DNA of 62,546 nt, from positions 1 to 62,546 of the forward strand of contig NZ_NFJT01000019.1 in NCBI RefSeq assembly GCF_002160015.1, read 5' to 3'. The position numbers were made by a program, and so were the translations under genes. How positions within the stretch are numbered: position 1 is the stretch's first letter; each line of letters begins with the position of its first letter. Shown here piece by piece: positions 34,267 to 43,265 of this stretch. The notes beneath the pieces are model-generated. The model saw only the letters and a list, made by a program, of their open reading frames with translations, was not told the origin of the DNA and ran no database searches. The stretch is from Anaerofilum sp. An201 (lineage in GTDB: Bacteria; Bacillota; Clostridia; Oscillospirales; Ruminococcaceae).

Positions 34267-34994
34267 CGCACACCGATATCCCATTCGAAGACTACCGCAT
34301 CGCGCCGCCCGCTCCCGAACAGCTGGAGCAATGCCGCCGGGCTGCGCGGCGCCAGCTGTCCGTTTCCTCCCTGCGCGACACCCGTCTGCGCACCGCTCTG
34401 CGCACACAGGCGGAGTATCTGGGCTGGTGGTTCTGGGCGGCGCAGGGGTGCATCCTGGCGCTGTTCAGCTTTTTCATCCTGTATGCGTCGGTCTTGTGGC
34501 CCAGCGGACAGGAACCTGTCCTGCCCATCCTTGCGATGGCCGGGCCGGTACTGACGGTGTTTTCGGCGCCGCATCTGGCCAAAAGCGAGCTGTTCGGCAT
34601 GGCCGAGCTGGAATCCGCCTGCCTGTATCCCCTGCCCCGTCTCACCGCGCTGCGGCTGCTGCTGGTGGGGCTGAGCGATTTTGCGGTGCTGTGCGCCGTG
34701 CTGCTGTTCTGTGCCGGCACGGCGGCCGGCTGGCTGGCCTGTGCGGCGGCGCTGTTCATCCCCTTCAACCTCAGCTGTTTTGTCTGCTTTGCGGTGCTGG
34801 GGCGTCTGCGGGGATATCCGGCCTCGCTGACGGCGGGCGGACTGATCGCCGGCATAGGAATTGCTTGCAGCAACGCTGCAAGCAGCATACGGGGCGATGT
34901 GGCACACATTGCCGGCCCGCTCGTTTTTACCACCGCGGTGTGCGTGGCGCTGTTTTATCTTCGCATCCGGCGCGGAATGAAGGAGGCGGTGTGA
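34263..34994 (+). CDS. Membrane protein after the sigma factor, possible anti-sigma
   Basis: A 243-residue protein. Residues 1-48 are cytosolic and begin MTHTDIPFEDYRI; some six hydrophobic segments follow. The ATGA overlap with the sigma gene and a cytosolic N-terminus suggest an anti-sigma role, but no zinc-binding HxxxCxxC motif is present. It may equally be part of the ABC exporter encoded next. I do not recognise a family. Confidence 0.7.
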   Translation: MTHTDIPFEDYRIAPPAPEQLEQCRRAARRQLSVSSLRDTRLRTALRTQAEYLGWWFWAAQGCILALFSFFILYASVLWPSGQEPVLPILAMAGPVLTVFSAPHLAKSELFGMAELESACLYPLPRLTALRLLLVGLSDFAVLCAVLLFCAGTAAGWLACAAALFIPFNLSCFVCFAVLGRLRGYPASLTAGGLIAGIGIACSNAASSIRGDVAHIAGPLVFTTAVCVALFYLRIRRGMKEAV

Positions 34995-34995
34995 A

Positions 34996-35880
34996 ATGCA
35001 GCTGCGGCTGGACCGCGTGACGCGGCAATTCGGCACCCGGCTGGCGGTGGACCGGTTTTCCGCCTGCCTGCAGCCGGGCATATACGGGCTTTTGGGGCCG
35101 AACGGCGCCGGCAAAACCACCCTGATGCGGCTTTTGTGCGGCATCCTCTCCCCCACCAGCGGCGAGATCCTGCTGGACGGCATCCCGGTGCGGCAGATGG
35201 GCGAGCACTACCGCGCCCTGCTGGGGTATCTGCCGCAGCATTTCGGGTGCTATCCGGGCTATACGGTGGAGCAGTTCATGCTGTATCTGGCGGCGGTGAA
35301 GGGGCTCCCCCGCTCGCTGGCACGCCGCCAGACAGACCGCCTGCTGGAACAGGTGGGGCTGGAAAACTGGAAAAAGCAGCGGGTGCGCGCCCTTTCGGGC
35401 GGCACTTTGCAGCGGCTGGGCATCGCACAGGCACTGCTGGGCAACCCGTCCATCCTGGTGCTGGACGAGCCCACCAGCGGCCTGGACCCCAAAGAGCGCA
35501 TCCGGTTCCGCAATCTGATCAGCGAATACGCGGCCGGGCGCGTGGTGCTGCTGTCCACCCACATCGTGGGGGATCTGGAGGCGGTGGCCGGGCAGCTGCT
35601 GATGATGGACGGCGGACAGCTGCTGTGCCAGGGCACGCCCGAAGCGCTGCTGCGCCAGGTGGAGGGGATGGTGTGGGAGACGGCTCTGCCCGCCGCCGAA
35701 GCGCGCGCGCTGGCCGACCGCTGCCACGTGACCGCCATCCGCCTGGAGGGGGAGACCACCCATCTGCGGCTGCTGGCAGACGCCCGCCCCCACCCGCTGG
35801 CCCAGCCGGCGGCGCCCAATTTTGAGGATCTGTATCTGTATCACTTCGCGGACAAGGGACAGTCGCTATGGGTAGATTGA
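34996..35880 (+). CDS. ABC transporter ATP-binding protein
   Basis: A 294-residue ATPase with Walker A GPNGAGKTT near residue 36, the signature LSGGTLQRLG and Walker B SILVLDEPTSGLDP, followed by LLSTHIV. It is of the type pairing with ABC-2 permeases. GGAGG precedes the ATG; its end overlaps the permease gene by 13 bases. It is likely under the control of the ECF sigma factor that begins the operon. Confidence 0.93.
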   Translation: MQLRLDRVTRQFGTRLAVDRFSACLQPGIYGLLGPNGAGKTTLMRLLCGILSPTSGEILLDGIPVRQMGEHYRALLGYLPQHFGCYPGYTVEQFMLYLAAVKGLPRSLARRQTDRLLEQVGLENWKKQRVRALSGGTLQRLGIAQALLGNPSILVLDEPTSGLDPKERIRFRNLISEYAAGRVVLLSTHIVGDLEAVAGQLLMMDGGQLLCQGTPEALLRQVEGMVWETALPAAEARALADRCHVTAIRLEGETTHLRLLADARPHPLAQPAAPNFEDLYLYHFADKGQSLWVD

Positions 35881-37076
35881 TCGTGTTGGAGCTGCAGCGC
35901 ATCCTGCGCCGCCCGGTGGTGCGCGCGGCGTGGCTGGGGATGCTGGTGCTGTTTGTTCTGAGCGGGCCGCTCAACCTGATAATGGGGCACCGCACCTTCA
36001 CCGACGACGGGAAGCTGGTGCAGGGGTGGCAGGCGGTGCAGCTGGAACGGCAGCGCGCACAGCCGCTGAACACCGTATGGACGCCGGAAAAGGTGGAGCG
36101 GTGGCTGGAGGAGGTCCGCGCCCTGCTGGCCGAGCCGGGCAGTTTTTCCCTCTACCCGGAGAACCGCTCGTACGATCTGTCCTGGCTGGTGCGCAGTATC
36201 TACTACAACAACTATTTCAGTCTGTTTGAAGATCTGACCTGGCCGAAGGACATGGTGCCGGTGCTGTCGGAGGATGCTGCCGCGCGGCTGGAGAAATACC
36301 AGATGCTGGCGCTGCTCCTGGACCAGTTTGCGCTGCACGACGCAGACAGCCTGTTCGAGACACTGGGCCGCGAGGCGTTTGCCTGCGAATGGAGCAGCGG
36401 GCTGGCCGGCTTTTTTGAGATCCTCGGGGCCCAGGGCATGGTTTTATGGATGGCCCTGCTGGCCGCTCTGGGCACTCTGGGAATCTTCTGCTCCGACCGC
36501 ACCTGTTCCTGTCTGGATACGCTGCGCGCTTCCCGCTGCGGGCAAACAAAGCTTGCGCTGGCGCGGATGGCGGCGGCCGGCCTGTACGGCGCGGGATGTG
36601 CCGCTGTGTGGTGCGGGGCGGTGCTGCTGGGCTGCATGGCGGTGTGCGGCGCGGGCGGCTGGGACACACCGGCCTTCACCCTTCCCAGCCCCTACGCCAC
36701 GCTGCTGCCCGACTGCACCGGCGGGCAGCTGGTACTGCTCGTCTGCGGGATGGTGACGCTGGGCTGCATCGGCTGCGCGATGGCAGCGGCGCTGGTGTCG
36801 GCTGTCTGCCGCAGCGGGTATGGCGCGTTTTTTCTCGCCGCCGCGCTGGCGTTTCTGTTTCTGCTGTTCAGCAGCATCGGCGGCATGGAAGGGCCGGTGG
36901 TGACCGTGCGCACCGTCGGGATGTGCAACCCGCTCTCGCTGGTGATCTACCAGAACACTCTGTACTATGCGCCGGGTGTGGGAAGCTGGTATCTCCCCGC
37001 CATCTGTGCGATCGTGGCGGTCGAGTGCGCGGCCTGCGCCGCCGGTGCGGTGGCTCTGCACTGCAAACGGCCGTGA
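35868..37076 (+). CDS. ABC-2-like permease
   Basis: A 402-residue membrane protein. TM1 (about 18-38) is followed by an extracellular domain of about 150 residues (rich in Trp and Tyr, e.g. SWLVRSIYYNNYF), and then five further TM segments from residue 190. This matches ABC-2 exporters with a large first loop. It overlaps the ATPase gene by 13 bases. Substrate unknown; the ECF context suggests an envelope stress or antimicrobial peptide response. Confidence 0.85.
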   Translation: MGRLIVLELQRILRRPVVRAAWLGMLVLFVLSGPLNLIMGHRTFTDDGKLVQGWQAVQLERQRAQPLNTVWTPEKVERWLEEVRALLAEPGSFSLYPENRSYDLSWLVRSIYYNNYFSLFEDLTWPKDMVPVLSEDAAARLEKYQMLALLLDQFALHDADSLFETLGREAFACEWSSGLAGFFEILGAQGMVLWMALLAALGTLGIFCSDRTCSCLDTLRASRCGQTKLALARMAAAGLYGAGCAAVWCGAVLLGCMAVCGAGGWDTPAFTLPSPYATLLPDCTGGQLVLLVCGMVTLGCIGCAMAAALVSAVCRSGYGAFFLAAALAFLFLLFSSIGGMEGPVVTVRTVGMCNPLSLVIYQNTLYYAPGVGSWYLPAICAIVAVECAACAAGAVALHCKRP

Positions 37077-37123
37077 ACGCCCTGCCGCTGCGGGCGGAAT
37101 TTTATGGGAAAACTGTATAGTAT

Positions 37124-37158
37124 AAAACGCGCGCCCCGCTGTGCGGGGCGCGCGTTTT
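37124..37158. terminator. Strong bidirectional terminator
   Basis: A 16-bp perfect stem (AAAACGCGCGCCCCGC and its complement) with a 3-base loop. It follows the ABC permease gene and may also stop transcription from galK. Confidence 0.92.
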
Positions 37159-37187
37159 GCCTGTTGAAAAAGTTTTTGTTTGAAAGA

Positions 37188-37290
37188 TTTGTGCATACCG
37201 GAGGCTTTCCCCTCATCAGCCGCCCTGTGGGCGGCAGCTTCCCCCCAGGGGGAAGCCTTTGGGGGAAACCGGCGGTGCTGCGCCCCAGGG
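37188..37290 (+). repeat. Interspersed palindromic repeat, copy B
   Basis: About 100 bp made of GTGCATACCGGAGGCTTTCC, CCTCATCAG, a GCCGCC/GGCGGC hairpin, CAGCTTCCCCCC, its inverse GGGGGAAGCC, and a tail GGCGGTGCTG. Copies C, D and E share the core in the same order. Confidence 0.88.
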
Positions 37291-37343
37291 GGTCGAAGCC
37301 GTCCCGGCACAGGACAGCCCGCCGGCTTTTGGCGCGGATGCGC

Positions 37344-38636
37344 TTACATATCGGGGGTGACGGGAACGGCGCCGTAGTTGCGCACGTTCAGCACATAGCA
37401 GGAACCTTCGCCGAACACGGCTTCCAGCGCGCTCTTGTACTCGTCCAGCATCTCCACCGGCACGAATGCCTGGATGGTGCCGGCAAAGCCGCCGCCCTGC
37501 AGGCGCCATGCACCCTTGCCGGTCAGCAGGCGCTGCGACACGGCCAGACCCAGCGACACGCCCTGCTGGGCGGGATGCTTGATGCTGTAGGCGTTCTGGT
37601 TATACTCAAAGCTGGAATGTCCGCCCTGGATGATGTCGGACAGGAAATCGTCGAAGCGGTCGTCGGCCACGTCCTGGTACAGAACGGCGGCGCGGCGGCA
37701 CTCGGCAAAGAAGTGGATGGCGCGCAGGCAGGCGCGGTCGCCCAGCTTCTCACGCACGGCCGACAGATTGGCGAACAGATCCTCCTCCTTCACCTCGCGC
37801 AGCACCTTTTTGCCGAAGAATGCGGCCACAGATTCCATCTCGCTGCGGATGGCGGCGTAGTCGTCGGTCAGGTCGGCATGGCTGCCCTTGGTATCGGTGA
37901 TGCACAGCGCAAAGCCGTGCTTGGCCAGGTCGAAGGCCACCTTGTTCACCACCGGAGCGGCGGGGTCTTTGAAGTCGATGGTGATGGCGCTGCCCACCGC
38001 GCAGGCCGTCTGGTCCATCAGGCCGCAGGGCTTGCCGAAAAAGACGTTCTCGGCATACTGGCTGATCTTGGCGATCTCCACGGCATCCAGCGAATTGTCG
38101 TTGTATTCACCGCTGAAGATGGCCCCGACGACCACCTCAAAGGCGGCCGAGCTGGACAGGCCGGAACCGCGCAGCACCGAACTGGTGGTGTAGGCGTCGA
38201 AACCGCCCACCTTGCCGCCTTTCTGCAGGATGCCGGCGGCCACGCCGCGCACCAGACCGCTGCTGCGGCCCATCTCGGACGCCTGCGGCTGCATCACAGC
38301 CAGGTCCACCACGTCCTTTTTCTCGAAGCCCTTGGACTTCACCCGCACGATGTTCTCGTCGTTTTTGCTCACCACCGCGATGATGTCCAGGTCCACCGCG
38401 GCAGCCATCACCACGCCGTTGTTGTGGTCTACATGGTTGCCGCCGATCTCAGTGCGGCCGGGAGCAGAATACAGGCTCACCTCGCGCCCGTCGCCGTATT
38501 CGGCGGCGAACTCTTTGATGGCCTCGATGTAGCGCGCGCGCTGGGCGTCCAGATGGGCCTGCCCGTACAGATGGGTGAACGCGGCGTCGTATACGCCCTG
38601 GCGGATCTGCTCGATCAATTCATGTACCTTTGCCAT
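37344..38636 (-). CDS. galK: Galactokinase
   Basis: A 430-residue GHMP kinase that phosphorylates galactose at C1 for the Leloir pathway. Signature: APGRTEIGGNHVDHNNGVV near residue 58; phosphate loop VLRGSGLSSSAAFE; third motif GAWRLQGGGFAGTIQ. It is longer than the usual 390 residues because of the N-terminal region. The ATG at 38634-38636 is chosen over an upstream in-frame one because of AAAGGAAA. It is divergent from an AraC-type regulator. It could use galactose freed by the GH101 pathway. Confidence 0.95.
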   Translation of the reverse strand: MAKVHELIEQIRQGVYDAAFTHLYGQAHLDAQRARYIEAIKEFAAEYGDGREVSLYSAPGRTEIGGNHVDHNNGVVMAAAVDLDIIAVVSKNDENIVRVKSKGFEKKDVVDLAVMQPQASEMGRSSGLVRGVAAGILQKGGKVGGFDAYTTSSVLRGSGLSSSAAFEVVVGAIFSGEYNDNSLDAVEIAKISQYAENVFFGKPCGLMDQTACAVGSAITIDFKDPAAPVVNKVAFDLAKHGFALCITDTKGSHADLTDDYAAIRSEMESVAAFFGKKVLREVKEEDLFANLSAVREKLGDRACLRAIHFFAECRRAAVLYQDVADDRFDDFLSDIIQGGHSSFEYNQNAYSIKHPAQQGVSLGLAVSQRLLTGKGAWRLQGGGFAGTIQAFVPVEMLDEYKSALEAVFGEGSCYVLNVRNYGAVPVTPDM

Positions 38637-38755
38637 AACTTCTGTTTCCTTTCTGGAGGAACCGGCCGCCTGTCCCCGCCGTATGCACAAAAAAGCCGTT
38701 CCGGTTTTGTGTATTACGGCCAATTCTGCGCCGGATTTTCCCATTCTTATCTCTA

Positions 38756-38783
38756 ATTATATCGGATATTTTACAGATGTAAA
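38756..38783 (-). promoter_or_regulatory. Promoter of galK
   Basis: TTTACA, 16 bases, TATAAT on the minus strand, about 115 bases ahead of the start codon. It lies back to back with the regulator promoter, so one operator could control both. Confidence 0.7.
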
Positions 38784-38824
38784 CAGTGTTTTTTCACACT
38801 TGCATGGACTTTTGTTGAGTAGTC

Positions 38825-38833
38825 TGGTATAAT
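38825..38833 (+). promoter_or_regulatory. Extended -10 promoter of the AraC regulator
   Basis: TGG next to TATAAT is an extended -10; no good -35 is present at the right distance, which suggests activator help or weak basal use. Confidence 0.6.
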
Positions 38834-38889
38834 AACAACTGGCGCGGCGCACGGCGCGGCGCACATCTGTACGATTCGAGGGAACCTTC

Positions 38890-39741
38890 ATGTCCAGCAT
38901 ATACAAACAGTCGTTCAAGCAGCACTACACCGAGAACGTGGAGCTCTCCATCTTCAACTGCGGGATGCAGAGCTGCGAGGGCGGCTATACCTGGGGCCCC
39001 GGCATCCGGGACCACTATCTCATCCACATGGTGCTGAAAGGCCGGGGCAGCTACAAGCTGAACGGCCATGTGTGGCAGCTGCGGGAGGGAGACCTGTTCC
39101 TTGCCAAGCCCAGCCAGCTGATCCAGTACACCGCCGACCCCGCCGACCCCTGGGAATACGCCTGGGTGGGCTTCAACGGCGCCTGTGCCAACAAGCTGGT
39201 GTCGCAGCTGCCCTTCCGGGACGACCTGCCGGTGCACCACGCCGCCCAGGCCGAGCAGCTCTCGCACCAGCTGCGGCAGATCTTTGAGAACCGCGGTCCC
39301 GGCCCGCAGGACGAGGCCCGGATGGTGGGTCGGCTGTACCTGTTCATGGCCGACCTGATGCAGGAGGCGCTGGACCAGGAACCCCGCTCCGTCACCTCCA
39401 GCACCCAATATGTGCACAGCGCCATCAAATACATCCAGTTCAACTACTTCCGCGATATCAGCATCGACGACATCGCGAAGTCGGTGGGGGTGAGCCGCAG
39501 CCATCTGTACCGGGTGTTCATGAGCAATGTGGGGCAGTCGCCCATCGACTACCTCACCAGCTACCGCATCGGGGAGGCCTGCACGCTGCTGAAAAATTCC
39601 CAGCTGTCCATCGCCGAGATCGCCGTGAGCGTGGGATTTTTCGACCAGTTCTATTTCTCCCGCGTTTTCAAAAAGACCAAGGGCGTCCCGCCCAGCAAAT
39701 ACCTCGCCAGCCTGGATGCAGCGCCGGCGGCCATTCCCTGA
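38890..39741 (+). CDS. AraC-family transcriptional regulator with cupin domain
   Basis: A 283-residue regulator. Residues about 30-110 form a cupin sugar-sensing domain (IHMVLKGRGSYKLNG and LREGDLFLAKPSQLIQYT). Two helix-turn-helix motifs follow (DDIAKSVGVSRSHLYRVF and IAVSVGFFDQFYFSRVFKKTKG). Divergence from galK and a binding-protein gene just downstream suggest it answers to a galacto-sugar. Confidence 0.92.
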   Translation: MSSIYKQSFKQHYTENVELSIFNCGMQSCEGGYTWGPGIRDHYLIHMVLKGRGSYKLNGHVWQLREGDLFLAKPSQLIQYTADPADPWEYAWVGFNGACANKLVSQLPFRDDLPVHHAAQAEQLSHQLRQIFENRGPGPQDEARMVGRLYLFMADLMQEALDQEPRSVTSSTQYVHSAIKYIQFNYFRDISIDDIAKSVGVSRSHLYRVFMSNVGQSPIDYLTSYRIGEACTLLKNSQLSIAEIAVSVGFFDQFYFSRVFKKTKGVPPSKYLASLDAAPAAIP

Positions 39742-39768
39742 GCTTTATTTTGGAAAGGAACCATTGCT

Positions 39769-40854
39769 ATGAAACGTATCTTTTCGCTTTGTCTGGCCGG
39801 CAGCCTGCTGCTGGCCGGATGCGGACAGCCCGTCTCCAGCAGCCCCCAGCCTGCCAGCGCCGGGTCCGCGCCGGTCTCCACCAGCCAGCCTGCCAGCCGC
39901 ACGCGCCACACGGTGGGTGTGGTGGAATGCACCTGGACGCTGGGCATGTCGGCGGTGGACGCCGCCCGCGCCGAGACGCAGTTTGCCGCGCTGGACGACC
40001 AGGTGACGGTGATCTGCGCGCCTGCCACCGACGCCGACCACCTGCTGGACACCTGCCGCGACATGATCCGCGACCGGGCGGAGGTGCTGGTGGTGAGCCT
40101 GCCGGAGAGCGACTGCGCCGCGGAGGTGATCGGCCTGTGCAGCCAGACCGGCGTATCGGTGATCTTCACCGGCGCCCGGCCGTCCGATGAGGCGATGGCT
40201 TCCTACGACAAGTGCTGGTATATCGGGATGCTCTGCGAACAGACCGGCGAGCTGCTGGGCAAGGCGGTGGCCAGCCGCTTTTTGGAGGGCACCATCCCCG
40301 ACGCCAACGGCGACGAGCTGCTGCAGTATGCCTGGTTCGGCGGGGACGGCAGCGGAAACGATCAGCTGCACCACGACTATGCGATCCAGAGCTGTGCCGA
40401 CCTGGGCGTGTTCAGCAGCGAGATCTTCAGCGACCTGAGCGCCTGCGGCGAGGAGGCGGGGCTGGCGATGTCCCAGCGGCTGCTGGGGGTGTCCCAGACG
40501 CCCGACGAGAGCGCCCCCGCCGGGGAGGAGACCGCGGCGGGGACCGAAGGCGACGCCGTCTATCCGCTGCCCGAGGCGGTGCTCTGCGCCGACGCCGCCA
40601 CCGCCCGCGGAGCCGCTCCGCTGCTGCGGGAGGCGGGCGTGTTCGTGGCCTGCATCGCCTCCAGCGAGGCCGAGGCGGAATCGCTGGAAGAGCTGGGCAT
40701 CTATGCGCCGGCCTGGTTCAGCCGCAGCGAGGTGACCGACTACGCGGTGGAATTTGCGCTGAACATCCTGCAGGGGCGCGACCCCACGCTGGACACCGGC
40801 CTGTACCTCACCGAATCCCGCCAGACGCTGGTGAGCGCCGGCGGCCAAGAATGA
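39769..40854 (+). CDS. Periplasmic-binding-protein-like lipoprotein
   Basis: A 361-residue lipoprotein with signal LLLAGC (lipidation near Cys19) and a Ser/Pro-rich linker. The rest resembles the type 1 fold of MglB/RbsB sugar-binding proteins: TVGVVECTWTLGM at the start, EVLVVSLPESD, and AVLCADAATARGAAPLL late. No permease or ATPase follows, so it may be a sensor or share a transporter. It is 27 bases after the AraC gene and probably cotranscribed with it. Confidence 0.75.
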   Translation: MKRIFSLCLAGSLLLAGCGQPVSSSPQPASAGSAPVSTSQPASRTRHTVGVVECTWTLGMSAVDAARAETQFAALDDQVTVICAPATDADHLLDTCRDMIRDRAEVLVVSLPESDCAAEVIGLCSQTGVSVIFTGARPSDEAMASYDKCWYIGMLCEQTGELLGKAVASRFLEGTIPDANGDELLQYAWFGGDGSGNDQLHHDYAIQSCADLGVFSSEIFSDLSACGEEAGLAMSQRLLGVSQTPDESAPAGEETAAGTEGDAVYPLPEAVLCADAATARGAAPLLREAGVFVACIASSEAEAESLEELGIYAPAWFSRSEVTDYAVEFALNILQGRDPTLDTGLYLTESRQTLVSAGGQE

Positions 40855-40874
40855 CCCAAAGGAGAATCGCCTGT

Positions 40875-42245
40875 ATGCCCGTGAAAAAGAATCAGATCCT
40901 CGAGCTGGAGATCGAGTCGCTCTCCAGCGACGGCAGCGGCGTGGGACGCTGGGACGGCCAGGCCATCTTTGTTCCGATGACCGCCCCCGGCGACCGCGTG
41001 CGGGTGCGCGTTGTGCGGCCGCTGAAGCAGTATGCGTTCGGCATCGTGGAGGAGATCCTCTCCCCCTCTCCCGCCCGCATCCCGGTGGACTGCGCGGTCT
41101 ACCGCCCCTGCGGGGGCTGCCAGCTGCGGCACATCCGCTATGCCGACGAGCTGGCCGCCAAGCAGCGGATGGTGGAGGAGACCTTCCGGCGGCTGGGCGG
41201 GCTGGAACTGCCGGTGCGGCCGATCCTGCCCTCGCCGCTGGAAAACGAGTACCGCAACAAGGTGCAGTTTCCGGTGCAGGCCGGGCCGGACGGCAAGGCG
41301 CAGATCGGCTTTTTTGCCCCGCGCAGCCACCGTCTGGTGCCCTGTGACAGCTGCCGTTTGCAGCCGCAGGAGCTGAACGACATCGCGCGGCGCTGCGCCG
41401 CCCTGCTGGACGAGCTGGGCATCCCCTGCTACGACGAGGCCTCCCACACCGGTCTTGTGCGCCACCTGTATCTGCGGCGCGGCTGGCACAGCGGCGAGGT
41501 GCTGCTGTGCATCGTGGTGAACGGGCGCCGTCTGCCCGGCTGGCAGGCGCTGTGCCGCACCCTGCGCGCCGAATTCCCCGCCATCGCGTCGATCGTGCTG
41601 AACGTGAACACCAGGCGGACCAACGTCATCACCGGCCGCGAATGCATCCCGCTGGTGGGCGACGGGTTCATCCGGGACACGATGTGCGGCGTGCCGGTGC
41701 GGCTGGGCCCGCTGAGCTTTTACCAGGTGAACACCCCGGCCGCCGAACAGCTCTACCGCGCCGCCCGCGAGGCGGCCGCGCTGCAGCCGGGCGACACCCT
41801 GCTGGACCTGTACTGCGGCATGGGCACCATCGGCCTTTCGATGGCGTCCGACTGCTCGGCGCTGGTGGGCGTGGAGGTGGTGGAGGAGGCGGTGGAGAGC
41901 GCCCGCCGCAACGCCGCCGAAATGGGGCTGCACAACGCGCGCTTCCTCTGTGCCGACGCGGGGCAGGCCGCTTCCCAACTGGCCCAGGAGGGGCTGCGCC
42001 CCGACGTGATCGTGCTGGACCCTCCCCGCAAGGGCTGCGACGAGGCCACCCTGGACGCGGTGGCACAGATGTCGCCCCGGCGGGTGGTGATGATCAGCTG
42101 CAACCCGGCCACCGCTGCCCGCGACACAAAGCTGCTGGCAGAGCGCGGATTCGTTCCCCGGTGGGTGCAGCCGGCCGACCTGTTCCCCCGCACACGCCAC
42201 TGCGAAGCCATCGTTCTGTTCGACCGGGCCGCCGGCTCCCGCTGA
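40875..42245 (+). CDS. rlmD: 23S rRNA (uracil-5)-methyltransferase, RlmD/TrmA family
   Basis: A 456-residue SAM-dependent enzyme adding a methyl group to C5 of a uridine in 23S rRNA. A TRAM RNA-binding domain (1-60) is followed by an iron-sulfur cluster motif (CAVYRPCGGC plus CDSC), the SAM loop LLDLYCGMGTIGLSMA, LDPPRKGCDEA and the catalytic Cys in MISCNPAT. AAAGGAG lies 10 bases ahead of the chosen ATG; an ATG eight codons upstream has no ribosome site. The exact target uridine cannot be told from the sequence. Confidence 0.92.
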   Translation: MPVKKNQILELEIESLSSDGSGVGRWDGQAIFVPMTAPGDRVRVRVVRPLKQYAFGIVEEILSPSPARIPVDCAVYRPCGGCQLRHIRYADELAAKQRMVEETFRRLGGLELPVRPILPSPLENEYRNKVQFPVQAGPDGKAQIGFFAPRSHRLVPCDSCRLQPQELNDIARRCAALLDELGIPCYDEASHTGLVRHLYLRRGWHSGEVLLCIVVNGRRLPGWQALCRTLRAEFPAIASIVLNVNTRRTNVITGRECIPLVGDGFIRDTMCGVPVRLGPLSFYQVNTPAAEQLYRAAREAAALQPGDTLLDLYCGMGTIGLSMASDCSALVGVEVVEEAVESARRNAAEMGLHNARFLCADAGQAASQLAQEGLRPDVIVLDPPRKGCDEATLDAVAQMSPRRVVMISCNPATAARDTKLLAERGFVPRWVQPADLFPRTRHCEAIVLFDRAAGSR

Positions 42246-42252
42246 CAGGCAC

Positions 42253-42350
42253 GGGAAACCGGCGGACTCCCCCTCATCAGTCGCCTGCGGCGACAGCTTC
42301 CCCCCAAGGGGGAAGCCTTTGGTGGAAGCCGGCGGTGCTGTGCCCCCATG
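42253..42350 (+). repeat. Interspersed palindromic repeat, copy C
   Basis: Matches copy B in order: ACCGGCGGA, CCCTCATCAG, the TCGCC/GGCGA hairpin, CAGCTTCCCCCC, AAGGGGGAAGCC and GGCGGTGCTG. It sits eight bases after rlmD. Confidence 0.88.
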
Positions 42351-42411
42351 GCACAATCATAGTAAAATGCCGCCGGGCAAACGGCGGCATCGGAAAGGAA
42401 GACAAACGGAT

Positions 42412-43209
42412 ATGGAGAAAAAACGACTGGGCATCCTTGGATGCGGATACCTCGGCGGCATCGTGGCCGACGCCTGGAAGCAGGGGCTGCTGGAGGACTA
42501 TGACCTGGTGGGCGTGACCAGCCGCACCCCGGCGTCGGCACAGGCGCTGGCCGAGCGGGTGGGATGCGCCGCCTGCGGCAGCGTTGCCGAGCTGCTGGAC
42601 AAAAAGCCCGCCATCGTGGTGGAGACCGCCGGCGGCCCCGCCGTGCGCGCGGCCGCGCTGGAGGTGCTGGAGGGAGGCGCGGACCTGGCGGTGATCTCGA
42701 TCGGTGCCTTTGCCGACAGCGAATTTCTGGCGCAGGTGCACGAAACTGCCCGCCGCTGCGGGCGCAAGGTGTATCTGGCGTCGGGCGCTGTGGGCGGATT
42801 CGACGTGCTGTCCACCGTGGCGCTGATGGCGCAGGCAGCCGGGGAGACGCCCGCCGTCACCTTCCACACCCGCAAAGGCCCCCGCTCGCTGGAGGGGACG
42901 CCGGTCTACCGCCCCGAAATGGCCGACACCGAGACCGAGGCCTTCTGCGGCACCGCCTCGGAGGCCATCGCGCTGCTGCCCACCCGTGTGAACGTGGCGG
43001 TGGCCGCTTCGCTGGCTGCGGCCGGGCCGGACAACACCCGGATGCGGATCACCAGCGTGCCCGGCTTTGTGGGCGACGACCACTGCATCACTGCCGAGGC
43101 CGCCGGTGTGAAGGCGGTGGTGGACATCTATTCCGACAAAAGCGCCATCGCCGGCTGGAGCCTGGTGGCGCTGCTGCGCAACATCGCCTCCCCCATCGAG
43201 CTGCACTGA
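42412..43209 (+). CDS. Aspartate-dehydrogenase-like NAD(P)-dependent oxidoreductase
   Basis: A 265-residue enzyme with an N-terminal Rossmann motif (LGILGCGYLGGIVAD) and the NadX-type catalytic core: ISIGAFAD, YLASGAVGGFDVL, TFHTRKGPRSLEG and FVGDDHCIT. NadX converts aspartate to iminoaspartate, either for NAD synthesis or to scavenge aspartate. No nadA or nadC is nearby. Length is usual for the family. AAAGGAAG lies about ten bases ahead of the ATG. Confidence 0.82.
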   Translation: MEKKRLGILGCGYLGGIVADAWKQGLLEDYDLVGVTSRTPASAQALAERVGCAACGSVAELLDKKPAIVVETAGGPAVRAAALEVLEGGADLAVISIGAFADSEFLAQVHETARRCGRKVYLASGAVGGFDVLSTVALMAQAAGETPAVTFHTRKGPRSLEGTPVYRPEMADTETEAFCGTASEAIALLPTRVNVAVAASLAAAGPDNTRMRITSVPGFVGDDHCITAEAAGVKAVVDIYSDKSAIAGWSLVALLRNIASPIELH

Positions 43210-43225
43210 CCTCTCAAACAACAGA

Positions 43226-43265
43226 ACAGCCGCCGAACGCATGCGCACGGCGGCTGTTTTTATTT
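43226..43265 (+). terminator. Terminator of the aspartate-dehydrogenase-like gene
   Basis: ACAGCCGCCG pairs with CGGCGGCTGT around a 12-base loop, then TTTTATTT. Confidence 0.9.

Noticed and set aside
42253-42350. Repeat copy C as the rlmD terminator only
   Set aside because: The same sequence recurs in four other gaps, in either orientation relative to genes, so it is a repeat family even if it can also stop transcription.
40740-42356. A 538-codon open frame on the minus strand
   Set aside because: It is antisense to rlmD and crosses the intergenic repeat copy C.
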